Source: Candidatus Thioglobus sp. (GTDB taxonomy: Bacteria > Pseudomonadota > Gammaproteobacteria > PS1 > Pseudothioglobaceae). From it: a DNA stretch of 64,000 bases. Within the stretch, counting starts at the first letter, position 1. Each line of letters begins with the position of its first letter. The stretch lies in contig JAOMEO010000003.1 in NCBI GenBank assembly GCA_028345955.1, forward strand, positions 1-64,000, given 5' to 3'. Made by a program: the position numbers and the translations under genes. This document shows positions 45,440-53,901 of this stretch, piece by piece. The notes beneath the pieces are model-generated. The model was not told the origin of the DNA and ran no database searches. It worked only from the letters and a program-made list of their open reading frames with translations.

Positions 45440-46471
45440 TTAATGTTTCGTTAAAGCCTCAGATAACTCATCAGATGTAATATACCCTTTTGTATTGCCA
45501 CTCTTATCGACTACATTCATAGTACATCTCTCTTTTAATACTTTAGGGATGATCTCTTCAATCATAGTATTTTCATCTATCTTATATATAGTGGATGGGT
45601 TAATATTTGTTGCATCAAACTGATCCTTTTTAGTCATAATTGTTTGAGCTCTCAACACTTTAGTACGATTAACATCCTTAACAAATGCTTTAACGTAGTC
45701 ATCAGCAGGATTCATGATAATATCTTCTGGGCGGCCCACTTGAACTAATCTTCCGCCATTTAAGATTCCTATATGGTCTCCTAATTTAAGGGATTCGTCA
45801 AGATCATGAGTAATAAAGACAATGGTTTTTTTGAGTTTAGATTGAAGCTCTATTAACTGTTTTTGCATATCACTTCTAATTAGAGGATCCAATGCACTAA
45901 AGGCTTCGTCCATTAAAAGGATTTGAGGGTCTGTTGCAAGAGCTCTTGCTAAACCCACGCGTTGCTGCATCCCACCTGATAGTTGGGCAGGGTATTGATG
46001 CTCAAAACCTTGTAATCCAACCGAATCTATTTGTCCTTGGGCAATTTCTTTTCTCTGATCCTCAGGTACTTTTTGTATTTCAAGGCCATAAGCAACATTT
46101 TCTATTATTGTTTTATGAGGAAAAAGTCCAAAACGCTGGAAAACCATACTCATTGTCTTTTTGCGGAAATCTAATATTTCCTTGTCATCTAAACTTAACA
46201 CATCAACACCATCAACTGTAACTTGACCTGCAGTAGGGTCAATGAGTCTATTAATGTGTCTAATTAAAGTTGATTTTCCTGAACCAGATAGACCCATACA
46301 AACAAAAATTTCACCCTCTTTAATAGATATGGAAACATTGTCTAGGCCAACAGTGTGTCCAGTTTCTTCCATGACCAGCTCTTTATTTGCACCCTCTTTT
46401 ACCATGGGTAAAATTTGATCAGGATAGTTTCCAAAGATCTTATAAATATTTTTTATTTCTATTTTTGACAT
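45440..46471 (-). CDS. proV: Glycine betaine-type ABC transporter ATPase ProV
   Basis: The 343-residue ATPase has Walker A GLSGSGKSTLIRHINRLIDPTAG-type start (GLSGSGKSTLIR), signature LSGGMQQRVGLARALA, Walker B ILLMDEAFSALDPLIR and the switch FITHDLDESLKLGDHI. The last ~60 residues are a shortened CBS-like tail as in osmoregulated ProV/OpuAA. It powers uptake of quaternary amines together with ProW and ProX. Gaps of 11 bases to proW and 5 to the SDR gene indicate one operon. Confidence 0.93.
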   Translation of the reverse strand: MSKIEIKNIYKIFGNYPDQILPMVKEGANKELVMEETGHTVGLDNVSISIKEGEIFVCMGLSGSGKSTLIRHINRLIDPTAGQVTVDGVDVLSLDDKEILDFRKKTMSMVFQRFGLFPHKTIIENVAYGLEIQKVPEDQRKEIAQGQIDSVGLQGFEHQYPAQLSGGMQQRVGLARALATDPQILLMDEAFSALDPLIRSDMQKQLIELQSKLKKTIVFITHDLDESLKLGDHIGILNGGRLVQVGRPEDIIMNPADDYVKAFVKDVNRTKVLRAQTIMTKKDQFDATNINPSTIYKIDENTMIEEIIPKVLKERCTMNVVDKSGNTKGYITSDELSEALTKH

Positions 46472-46482
46472 CGATTAAATTA

Positions 46483-47580
46483 TTAGTTAGTTTTTACTTC
46501 AGCTTCCATCCCATCTTTAGTAGATTCTTTGGTAACTTGTTTTTTAGCAGCCTTCTTCATTTTTGCTTTCTCATTAAATTTATCTAGTGGTCTGTTTCTG
46601 TCTTGAATCTTTTCGCCATAGGCCTGAGTAATTCTATCCAAAACTATAGCTAGTAGAACAATTGCAAGTCCTGCTTCTGTTGCTTTTCCGACATTCAGTT
46701 GTTGTAAACCCAGTAACACTTCATCGCCGAGTCCTCTGGTTCCAATCATCGAGGCTATTACCACCATTGCCAGTGCCATCATTGTGCACTGGTTGATTCC
46801 TTGCATGATATTAGGAAGCGCGAGCGGCAACTGAACTCCCAATAACTTTTGTCTTCTACTTGCTCCAAAAGCTTCTGCAGCCTCGATAACTTCAATGTCT
46901 ACCAAACGAATTCCAAGGTCTGTTAGACGTACTAAAGGAGGAATGGCGTATATGACAGTGGCGATAATCGCTGGCACTGCACCTAATCCAAAAAGCATAA
47001 TTCCAGGTATGAGATAACAAAAACTTGGTATCGTTTGCATTAAATCAAGAACTGGTAGTATTGCATTTCGAACCTTCCTGCTTCGAGACATAATAATACC
47101 AAGGGGTATTCCAAAAAAAACGCAAATCAGAATACCAATCAACATGATTGATGTTGTTTCAATGGCTTTGTCCCAAAATTTCGGATGAAGAAAACCAATA
47201 AAAAATGTACATATGCCAACAAAAACCGTGGTGCCTACTTTTCTACCGCTAGAAAAGAAAACTATTGCTACTACAAGGGCAATAACAAGCGGCCATGGCA
47301 GAAATACTAGGAATTTTTTTAAGGATAGGATTGCACCAAGAAGAAAATTATTAACTATTTCAAAGTAGATACCGTACTCTTCATTGAAGAATTTAAACCA
47401 GTCATTGATCCACTTCATTAAAGGGATATCTAACCATTTTGGCCAATCATTTAACCAACTGAAATCACTTAGTAGTTCATTAGCATTATCTGGCTTCCAT
47501 CTTGAGGCCTTAAAACTCGTTATCAACAGCCAAATAAAAATAACTGGTATGGCCAAATATGTTAATAACTTTTTTATCAT
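46483..47580 (-). CDS. proW: Glycine betaine-type ABC permease ProW
   Basis: The 365-residue protein has an N-terminal ~90-residue soluble segment rich in Trp (WLNDWPKWLDIPLMKW) and then about six to seven membrane helices including LDLMQTIPSFCYLIPGIMLFGLG and the coupling motif EAAEAFGASRRQKLLGVQLPLALP. This fits ProW/OpuAB of betaine transporters. The C-terminus is lysine-rich and probably cytoplasmic. Its expression may be lower than proX because of the hairpin between them. Confidence 0.92.
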   Translation of the reverse strand: MIKKLLTYLAIPVIFIWLLITSFKASRWKPDNANELLSDFSWLNDWPKWLDIPLMKWINDWFKFFNEEYGIYFEIVNNFLLGAILSLKKFLVFLPWPLVIALVVAIVFFSSGRKVGTTVFVGICTFFIGFLHPKFWDKAIETTSIMLIGILICVFFGIPLGIIMSRSRKVRNAILPVLDLMQTIPSFCYLIPGIMLFGLGAVPAIIATVIYAIPPLVRLTDLGIRLVDIEVIEAAEAFGASRRQKLLGVQLPLALPNIMQGINQCTMMALAMVVIASMIGTRGLGDEVLLGLQQLNVGKATEAGLAIVLLAIVLDRITQAYGEKIQDRNRPLDKFNEKAKMKKAAKKQVTKESTKDGMEAEVKTN

Positions 47581-47602
47581 GATTCTAATTTAGAAAAATA
47601 AG

Positions 47603-47634
47603 AAAAAAAGAGCCCACGAATGAGCTCTTTTTTC
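47603..47634 (-). terminator. Hairpin terminator between proX and proW
   Basis: GAGCCCA (47610-47616) pairs with TGAGCTC (47621-47627) around CGAA, flanked by an A-run on the left and a T-run on the right, so on the minus strand it reads as a stem followed by U-residues. Located between proX and proW, it should attenuate transcription into proWV and give excess binding protein. Confidence 0.8.
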
Positions 47635-47650
47635 TATACGAAAATCTAAC

Positions 47651-48673
47651 TTACAGTGCTCCCTCAACTCCGGCAGCAGCTGCAGCTGAAACCCAAGACT
47701 TCCATTCAGAAGAATTCTTAAGGTATTCAACAGCAGTTAGTTCCATGTCGCCATCAGATTCATCTTCATAGAAAGCAAGTAGCTTATTAACCGTTGCGGT
47801 TGGTATGCTGTATGCTTCTAAGAAAGCTGTCTCTTCTGGATGAGTTGCTTCCCAAGCAGTAAGGACAGACTTGTCAAGTGACATATCTCTATATTCAGTT
47901 GCACAAGTAGGACTATATGCATCTTTACCATTGGCTTTAATATCTTCTACAACTACAGACATTGCTCCCCAACATGCATCATTGAAAGGTGGCTCTTTTA
48001 ATCTAACTAAGTCAACCTTACCCATAAGACCAGTTGGTGCCCAATAGTAGGTAAAGATTGGTTGCTTTTTAGCAAAAGCACCTGCAATAGCAGCATCCAA
48101 TGCACCACCTGAACCTGGATCAAAGTTAGTATAGTAATTATCTAAACCATAAACACGTTGTTTAACATAGTTCACTGTATAGCATGTCCAGCCTGAAATA
48201 CAGCTTGTCATCCTACCCATAGATGGGTTTTCAGGATCTGTAAATAGTGCTGCAACTTCAGGGTCTAGCATATCTAATACAGTCTTTAAGTTGTATTTAT
48301 CCGCTGTAGTTCTGTCCACATAAAAAGCTTGCTGAGAATCAGGTGTATTAATTCCTAGATTTCTAATTACGCCAGCTTCTTCTACAGGGTCATAGTTAGC
48401 TATAATATTGTCGTACCAAAGCTCTGTAACGATATCTAGCTGACCGTCATAGTGAGCAGCCATAATAGGTGTTGTACTTCCTTTGGTAACTTCAACTTCA
48501 CAACCATATCCATGTTCGAGGATAAAAGCTACGATAGCAGTATGAATATTAGCGCTACTCCAGTCAAAATCTGCAAGTCTCGCCTTTCCACAGTCAGCAT
48601 TCGCTGAAAGTGAAAACGTACTTAGACTCAGAGAAATAGCTGTCAGTACTAATACTTTATTGATTAGTTTCAT
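47651..48673 (-). CDS. proX: Glycine betaine-type substrate-binding protein ProX
   Basis: The 340-residue protein has a signal peptide (MKLINKVLVLTAISLSLSTF then SLSANA) and an OpuAC-type type-II binding fold, with many Trp and Tyr residues (DFDWSSANIH, ELWYDN, GWTCYTVNY, YYWAPTGLMG) of the sort that make the aromatic cage for trimethylammonium groups. ATG 48673 has GGAG seven bases before it; an ATG 12 bases upstream would bury that site. Together with the CaiD-like cluster nearby, the ligand may be carnitine, gamma-butyrobetaine, choline or glycine betaine. Confidence 0.9.
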   Translation of the reverse strand: MKLINKVLVLTAISLSLSTFSLSANADCGKARLADFDWSSANIHTAIVAFILEHGYGCEVEVTKGSTTPIMAAHYDGQLDIVTELWYDNIIANYDPVEEAGVIRNLGINTPDSQQAFYVDRTTADKYNLKTVLDMLDPEVAALFTDPENPSMGRMTSCISGWTCYTVNYVKQRVYGLDNYYTNFDPGSGGALDAAIAGAFAKKQPIFTYYWAPTGLMGKVDLVRLKEPPFNDACWGAMSVVVEDIKANGKDAYSPTCATEYRDMSLDKSVLTAWEATHPEETAFLEAYSIPTATVNKLLAFYEDESDGDMELTAVEYLKNSSEWKSWVSAAAAAGVEGAL

Positions 48674-48697
48674 TTTTTTCTCCATTTGAAAACAAAC

Positions 48698-48720
48698 AAT
48701 CCTTTACAAAAGCAAGGATT
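48698..48720 (-). promoter_or_regulatory. Stem-loop in the proX leader
   Basis: AATCCTT (48698-48704) and AAGGATT (48714-48720) are a perfect seven-base inverted repeat with a nine-base loop, 24 bases upstream of the proX ATG on its coding strand. It could be a regulatory or stabilising hairpin in the proX mRNA leader. Confidence 0.35.
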
Positions 48721-48872
48721 ACTAGAAAGTTTATCTTATTTTCAAGCTGAACAAATATAATTTTTTTATAAATGAATAATATTTAAAAAATATTTAAGCA
48801 ATAATCAAAAATTACTTATACAATAGTGCGAATTTTATATAGTCATTATTAAACTTAAATATAGCTGGTCTT

Positions 48873-50492
48873 TTGAATAATTACGATTTTATTGTTATCG
48901 GTGCAGGCTCAGCAGGTTGTGTTCTTGCCAATAGGCTCAGCAAGGATTCTTCTAACAAAGTATTACTCATAGAAGCAGGTGGTACCGACCGTCGTTTTTA
49001 TGTACAAATGCCTATCGGCTATGGCAAAACCTACTATCAAAAAGACATTAACTGGATGTACATGGCGGAGCCAAGTCCCGGCGCTAATAATCGTTCCAGT
49101 TATTGGCCACGAGGTAAATTATTGGGTGGTTCTAGTTCGATTAATGCTATGGTTCATGTTCGAGGCAATCCTCAAGATTTTGACGACTGGCAAAAGGCTG
49201 GTAATCCTGGCTGGTCATACAATGATTTGCTTCCCTATTTTAAACGTATGGAAAGTTGGCAAGATAGCGACGACCAATATCGGGGTAGTAGCGGGCCACT
49301 AAATGTTTCAGACGTTACAGACCAGCTGCATCCCTTGTGTAACAATTTTGTTTCAGCTGCTGAAGAATTAGGAATTAGTTTTAATGCTGACATGAATGGT
49401 AAGATTCAAGAAGGTGTTGGTCATTACCAGATAACCACACATAAGGGACGGCGTATGTCTGCTTCGCGAGCTTATTTACGACCCATTATGAAGCGTTCTA
49501 ACCTTACAGTGATTACCAAGGCTCTTGTCACTCGTATTCTATTTGAAGGTAAGCGTGCTATAGGTGTGGAATACGCAAAAGCAAGAAAACTTTACCAAGC
49601 AAATGCCAAACTTGAAGTGATATTAAGCGCTGGTGCAGTGAACTCACCACAACTTCTTCAGTTATCTGGAATAGGTCCAGAGTCACTTTTAAAGGAAGCT
49701 AATGTCACAGTTATCCATGACAGCCCTGCCGTTGGAAAAAACCTACAGGACCATCTTGGGGTAAGCTATTTTTATAAAAGTAAAGTGCGAACCTTAAATA
49801 ATCAGCTGAGACCTTGGTGGGGAAGGTTATGGCAAGGTATTCGATATGTCTTGACTAGGACTGGTCCATTAAGTTTAAGTGTCAACCAGTCTGGCGGTTT
49901 TGTGCGAACTCGGGATGGACTTACAGGGCCGAATATTCAGCTTTATTTTTCACCTGTAAGTTATACTCTTGAGCTACCTGGAAAGCGAGCTATGCTAAGT
50001 CCAGACTCTTTTTCAGCTATGTTGTTAGGGGTATCAAGCTGTAAATCAAATTCACGAGGGCAGATTCGAATAAAGAGTAGTGATCCAACTGTTGCGCCAA
50101 TAATTGAGCCTAACTATCTATCTCATGACGATGATGTCAAAGATTTATTAGAGGGCGTCAAGTTATTGCGTCAATTAGCTCAAACTGAGAGTTTTAGCAA
50201 GGTCATTATTAATGAGTTTCGACCTGGGCCTGAGTGTAAATCAGATGCTCAAATGATAGAAGATATTAGAGACAATGCATGGACTGTTTTCCATCCTGCT
50301 TGTACTTGCTGCATGGGTCCTGATCCACTCAAAAATGTTGTTGATAGTAATCTTAAAGTGCATGGAATAGAAGGACTTCGAGTGGTAGATGCCTCAATAT
50401 TTCCACAGCTTATATGCGGTAATATTAATGCCGCTACAATCATGGTGGGTGAAAAAGCCTCGGACTTGATTTTGGCTGATATATCTAAATAA
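48873..50492 (+). CDS. Choline dehydrogenase-like GMC oxidoreductase
   Basis: The 539-residue flavoprotein has the GMC layout: FAD-binding FIVIGAGSAGCVLANRLS (~residues 6-23), LLIEAGG, GMC signature 1 PRGKLLGGSSSINAMVHVRG, and SAGAVNSPQLLQLSGIGP. The C-terminal active-site stretch reads WTVFHPACTCCMGPD where relatives usually have HPxGTCxMG, and ends CGNINAATIMVGEKASDLI. Start is TTG 48873. BetA-type enzymes oxidise choline to betaine aldehyde; alcohol dehydrogenases for other substrates share the fold. Divergent from proX, it may process a compound taken up by that transporter. No betaine-aldehyde dehydrogenase is present in the window. Confidence 0.82.
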   Translation: MNNYDFIVIGAGSAGCVLANRLSKDSSNKVLLIEAGGTDRRFYVQMPIGYGKTYYQKDINWMYMAEPSPGANNRSSYWPRGKLLGGSSSINAMVHVRGNPQDFDDWQKAGNPGWSYNDLLPYFKRMESWQDSDDQYRGSSGPLNVSDVTDQLHPLCNNFVSAAEELGISFNADMNGKIQEGVGHYQITTHKGRRMSASRAYLRPIMKRSNLTVITKALVTRILFEGKRAIGVEYAKARKLYQANAKLEVILSAGAVNSPQLLQLSGIGPESLLKEANVTVIHDSPAVGKNLQDHLGVSYFYKSKVRTLNNQLRPWWGRLWQGIRYVLTRTGPLSLSVNQSGGFVRTRDGLTGPNIQLYFSPVSYTLELPGKRAMLSPDSFSAMLLGVSSCKSNSRGQIRIKSSDPTVAPIIEPNYLSHDDDVKDLLEGVKLLRQLAQTESFSKVIINEFRPGPECKSDAQMIEDIRDNAWTVFHPACTCCMGPDPLKNVVDSNLKVHGIEGLRVVDASIFPQLICGNINAATIMVGEKASDLILADISK

Positions 50493-50525
50493 AGAGTTAG
50501 TTAAACCGGGATGGGGTATAGAGGT

Positions 50526-50597
50526 AAACTCAGACTGGTTGTCTCAGTCAAACTATCAGGTGAGCCATTCGGGTTCACGCTTTTAGTTGAGTTTTTT
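50526..50597 (+). ncRNA. Candidate structured RNA between betA-like gene and tig
   Basis: Four nested helices can be drawn in 69 bases: AAACTC (50526-50531) with GAGTTT (50589-50594); GACTG (50533-50537) with CAGTC (50545-50549); AACTA (50551-50555) with TAGTT (50584-50588); and GTGAGCC (50560-50566) with GGTTCAC (50572-50578). They make a three-way junction in which the outer and third helices stack directly, followed by a run of T (50592-50597). I recognise no known RNA family. It could be an sRNA, a 3' UTR element or a leader. Confidence 0.4.
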
Positions 50598-50601
50598 AAT
50601 T

Positions 50602-50629
50602 AAAAGGGCAGTTTAAACTGCCCTTTTTT
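50602..50629 (+). terminator. Rho-independent terminator upstream of tig
   Basis: AAAAGGGCAGTTTAAACTGCCCTTTTTT is a perfect palindrome with a GC-rich stem and a T-run. It ends transcription from the GMC gene, or from the structured RNA just before it. Confidence 0.87.
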
Positions 50630-50648
50630 GTTTGCGAGAAAAATCCTG

Positions 50649-50654
50649 TATAAT
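50649..50654 (+). promoter_or_regulatory. -10 element of the tig-clp-lon operon
   Basis: A perfect TATAAT at 50649-50654 lies 37 bases before the tig ATG. The -35 region is T-rich and overlaps the end of the upstream terminator without a clear TTGACA. Confidence 0.42.
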
Positions 50655-50690
50655 TTCTTGTTTTTTTTATACTAGATACGGATTAGATAG

Positions 50691-51989
50691 ATGAAGACCA
50701 CATTGAGTACGCTTGAAGGGTTAAAAAGATCGCTCACAGTTGAATTACCTATAGATACTTTCAACCAGAAAACGGATAAGATTTTACAAAGCCTTGCTAA
50801 AAAAGCCCGCATTGATGGTTTTAGAAAGGGCAAGATACCAGCGACAATTCTGCTTCAACGCTTTGGTGCTAGCGCAAAAGCAGATGCGACAAACGAAGTA
50901 GTAACTGAAACGTTGGCAGAGGCATTGACAGACGCTGATGTTTCTCCTGCTGCGCAACCTTCTTTAACTAATGTAGACACAGAAAGTAGTGATAAATTAA
51001 TCTATACAATTGAGTTTGAGGTGTACCCTGAAGTTAGTGTGGCACCATTATCAAGTCTGAATATTGATCAAATAAACGCAACAGTTTCTGATGAAGATGA
51101 AGAAAGGGCATTGCAAGATTTACAAGATAGAGCGACTGAATACAAAACTGTCAAACGTAAATCTAAAAATGACGACCGTTTGATAATTGATTTTGAGGGA
51201 TTACTAGATGGTGAGTCATTTGAAGGCGGTGCGGCAGAGGGATTTGAAATCGTTCTTGGACGTGGTGCAATGATTGAAGGATTTGAGCAAGGTCTCATTG
51301 ATGTCGCTGCAGGCAAGACGGTAGAAGTCAAAGCGACTTTTCCTGAAGATTATCATGTTGAAAATTTAGCTGGAAGAGAAGCTGTATTTAAAGTAAAGGT
51401 TAATGAAGTAGGCTCACCCAATGAAATTAAGCGTGACGACGAGTTTGCTAAAAAATATGGTGAAAAGGATTTCGATACCATGAAAAGTCGCATGTCTAAG
51501 CAAATGCAACTGGAATTAAGTTCTCGTGTAGTTCAGCAAAACAAAGATGCCACATTTACTGCACTTTTAACTGCAAATGACTTTGAAGTTCCCGAAGGTA
51601 GCGTTAGTGCAGAGGCAATGAAGTTGCAACAGGACATGGAAGCAAGGATGGAACAACAGGGCATGCCTTCAAAGGGTAATTTTCCTGAAGCCATGTTTCA
51701 AGAAGAGGCATCAAGACGAGTAAAGTTAGGTCTATTAATCAATAAAATTGCGAATGATAGCGAAATCAAGCCTGAAAAAGAGCTAGTTGATGCTAAACTA
51801 AAGGAAATGTCTATGCAGTATGGCGAAAGTGCGCAACAAATGATTGATTGGTATAACTCTGACCCTTCAAGATTGGCAGGTGTAGAGTCGATTGTTGTTG
51901 AAGAACTTGTAGCTAAATATGTTGCCCGTGAAGCTAAAGTCAATGTTACTGAGAAGACTTTTCAAGAAATTATGAATCCGCAAAGTTAA
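50691..51989 (+). CDS. tig: Trigger factor
   Basis: The 432-residue protein has the three trigger-factor domains: the ribosome-binding N-domain with [17 protein letters not shown] (~residues 43-59), an FKBP-type peptidyl-prolyl isomerase domain (~160-245; [25 protein letters not shown]), and a helical C-domain. It binds nascent chains at the exit tunnel. Length matches E. coli (432). It opens the tig-clpP-clpX-hflX-lon cluster. Confidence 0.97.
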   Translation: MKTTLSTLEGLKRSLTVELPIDTFNQKTDKILQSLAKKARIDGFRKGKIPATILLQRFGASAKADATNEVVTETLAEALTDADVSPAAQPSLTNVDTESSDKLIYTIEFEVYPEVSVAPLSSLNIDQINATVSDEDEERALQDLQDRATEYKTVKRKSKNDDRLIIDFEGLLDGESFEGGAAEGFEIVLGRGAMIEGFEQGLIDVAAGKTVEVKATFPEDYHVENLAGREAVFKVKVNEVGSPNEIKRDDEFAKKYGEKDFDTMKSRMSKQMQLELSSRVVQQNKDATFTALLTANDFEVPEGSVSAEAMKLQQDMEARMEQQGMPSKGNFPEAMFQEEASRRVKLGLLINKIANDSEIKPEKELVDAKLKEMSMQYGESAQQMIDWYNSDPSRLAGVESIVVEELVAKYVAREAKVNVTEKTFQEIMNPQS

Positions 51990-51991
51990 TT

Positions 51992-52588
51992 ATGTCAATA
52001 CAAAACCTACATCAAATCCCTATGGTCATTGAAAGTTCTGGTAGAAGTGAAAGGGCTTACGATATCTATTCCCGATTACTAAAGGAACGTGTTGTTTTTA
52101 TGGTAGGCCCTATAGAGGACTATACGGCAAATGTTGTTGTTGCTCAATTACTTTTTCTAGAATCTGAAAATCCCGATAAAGATATTCATTTATATATCAA
52201 TTCACCAGGTGGTTCAGTTACAGCTGGTTTAGCTATCTATGACACTATGCAGTTCGTCAAGCCTGGTATTTCAACGCTTTGTATTGGCCAGGCTGCAAGT
52301 ATGGGAACTTTGTTGCTAACTGCTGGAGCGAAAGGTAAAAGATTTGCTCTGCCCCATGCCAGATGCATGATTCACCAACCTTTAGGGGGTTTTTCTGGTC
52401 AAGCTAGCGATATCGATATTCATGCTCAAGAGATTCTTAAGACTAGAGATAGGTTAAATTCCATTCTAAAAGAACATACCGGTCAAAGCATGAAGACTAT
52501 TGAAAAGGACACTGATCGAGACAACTTTATGTCAGCTAGTGAATCCGTAAAATATGGACTCATTGACAAAGTACTTAAAAAACGCTAA
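51992..52588 (+). CDS. clpP: ATP-dependent Clp protease proteolytic subunit
   Basis: The 198-residue serine peptidase has the catalytic triad Ser103 ([11 protein letters not shown]), His128 (MIHQPLGG) and Asp177, with spacings equal to those of E. coli Clp[13 protein letters not shown] forms the substrate-binding strand. It assembles into a tetradecamer and is fed by ClpX, encoded immediately downstream. Two bases separate it from tig. Confidence 0.98.
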   Translation: MSIQNLHQIPMVIESSGRSERAYDIYSRLLKERVVFMVGPIEDYTANVVVAQLLFLESENPDKDIHLYINSPGGSVTAGLAIYDTMQFVKPGISTLCIGQAASMGTLLLTAGAKGKRFALPHARCMIHQPLGGFSGQASDIDIHAQEILKTRDRLNSILKEHTGQSMKTIEKDTDRDNFMSASESVKYGLIDKVLKKR

Positions 52589-52602
52589 CTTTTAGTTTAT
52601 CA

Positions 52603-53868
52603 ATGGCACAAAATACAAAAGACCTGAATTGTTCATTTTGTTCGAAACACAAAGATGAGGTGGCTCGCTTAATAGCTGGACCCGGAGTGTACATTTGTGA
52701 TGAATGTATTGACTCCTGTTATAGTCTTATTAAGGAACAAACGAATAAAGAAAAAAAAGACCAACATCAGGATTGGAATCACACACCAAAAGAGTTATTT
52801 AATTTCTTGAACGAATATGTTATTGGTCAATCTCATGCTAAAAAGGTTTTGTCAGTCGCAGTCTACAACCACTATAAGCGTTTAAAGACCGATTACATCT
52901 CCAACGAAGTCGAGTTAGATAAATCAAACATTTTACTGATTGGCCCTACTGGCAGTGGCAAGACCCTTCTTGCTCAAACCTTGGCACGTTTTCTGGATGT
53001 TCCTTTTGCTGTAGCTGACGCGACAACATTAACGGAAGCAGGTTATGTCGGGGACGACGTTGAGAATGTTATTAAAAGTTTGCTCGCCAAGTGTGATTTT
53101 GATCCAACCAGAGCTGAACAGGGAATCATTTTTATTGATGAAATTGATAAAATTTCGCGCCGCTCTGACTCCCCTTCTATTACCAGGGATGTTTCTGGTG
53201 AAGGTGTTCAGCAGGCAATGCTGAAACTGATAGAAGGTACGATTGCTTCCGTGCCTCCACAGGGAGGTAGAAAGCACCCAAACCAAGAAACAATTGACGT
53301 TGATACCTCAAAAATATTGTTTATATGTGGCGGAGCATTTGACGGCTTAGAAAAAGTTATTGACAGACGAGTTGAAAAAGCAACTGGCATTGGGTTTGCT
53401 GCAAATGTCAAAGATGAGCAAAGTGAAAAAACACTCGATGAACTATACAGATTGTTGGAACCAGACGATTTGATTAAATTTGGTTTAATTCCTGAGCTGG
53501 TTGGACGTCTAGCCGTTCATACTTCGCTTAGTGCGCTTGATGAGAAAGCTTTGGTAGAGATTCTTACAAAACCGAAAAATTCTGTTGTCAAACAATTTCA
53601 ACAATTTTTTGCAATCGAAGACGTGAAGTTAACGATTAGAAAAACCGCATTAGTTGCTATTGCAAAGCTTGCCGTTGAAAGAAAAACAGGTGCTAGAGGC
53701 TTACGAGCCATTATGGAGGACATATTATTGGATACCATGTATGAAATGCCGTCAATTACAAGTGCAAAAGAAGTTATTATTGATAAGGCAGTGGTTGAAG
53801 GGAAAAAACAACCGTTGGTTATTTATTTACCTGAAAAAAAATTAAATAATATTAGAAAAGCTAGTTGA
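52603..53868 (+). CDS. clpX: Clp protease ATP-binding subunit ClpX
   Basis: The 421-residue AAA+ unfoldase has the N-terminal four-Cys zinc domain ([10 protein letters not shown]...[10 protein letters not shown]), Walker [13 protein letters not shown], the pore loop [10 protein letters not shown], Walker [11 protein letters not shown], and the RKH loop GGRKHPNQE. All are hallmarks of ClpX. It delivers substrates to ClpP. The C-terminal IGF-type ClpP contact is not separately analysed. Confidence 0.98.
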   Translation: MAQNTKDLNCSFCSKHKDEVARLIAGPGVYICDECIDSCYSLIKEQTNKEKKDQHQDWNHTPKELFNFLNEYVIGQSHAKKVLSVAVYNHYKRLKTDYISNEVELDKSNILLIGPTGSGKTLLAQTLARFLDVPFAVADATTLTEAGYVGDDVENVIKSLLAKCDFDPTRAEQGIIFIDEIDKISRRSDSPSITRDVSGEGVQQAMLKLIEGTIASVPPQGGRKHPNQETIDVDTSKILFICGGAFDGLEKVIDRRVEKATGIGFAANVKDEQSEKTLDELYRLLEPDDLIKFGLIPELVGRLAVHTSLSALDEKALVEILTKPKNSVVKQFQQFFAIEDVKLTIRKTALVAIAKLAVERKTGARGLRAIMEDILLDTMYEMPSITSAKEVIIDKAVVEGKKQPLVIYLPEKKLNNIRKAS

Positions 53869-53901
53869 TGACTTTCACTTTTTTATGCAGATGACTCAAT
53901 A

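Noticed and set aside
50526-50594. A tRNA-like shape: seven-base closing stem AAACTCA/TGAGTTT and a 5-bp stem with 7-base loop GTTGTCT resembling an anticodon arm
   Set aside because: There is no D arm, no canonical T arm (no GTTCRA loop), the position after the would-be anticodon is C rather than a purine, and the 3' end runs into a T-tract. I report it as an unclassified structured RNA instead.
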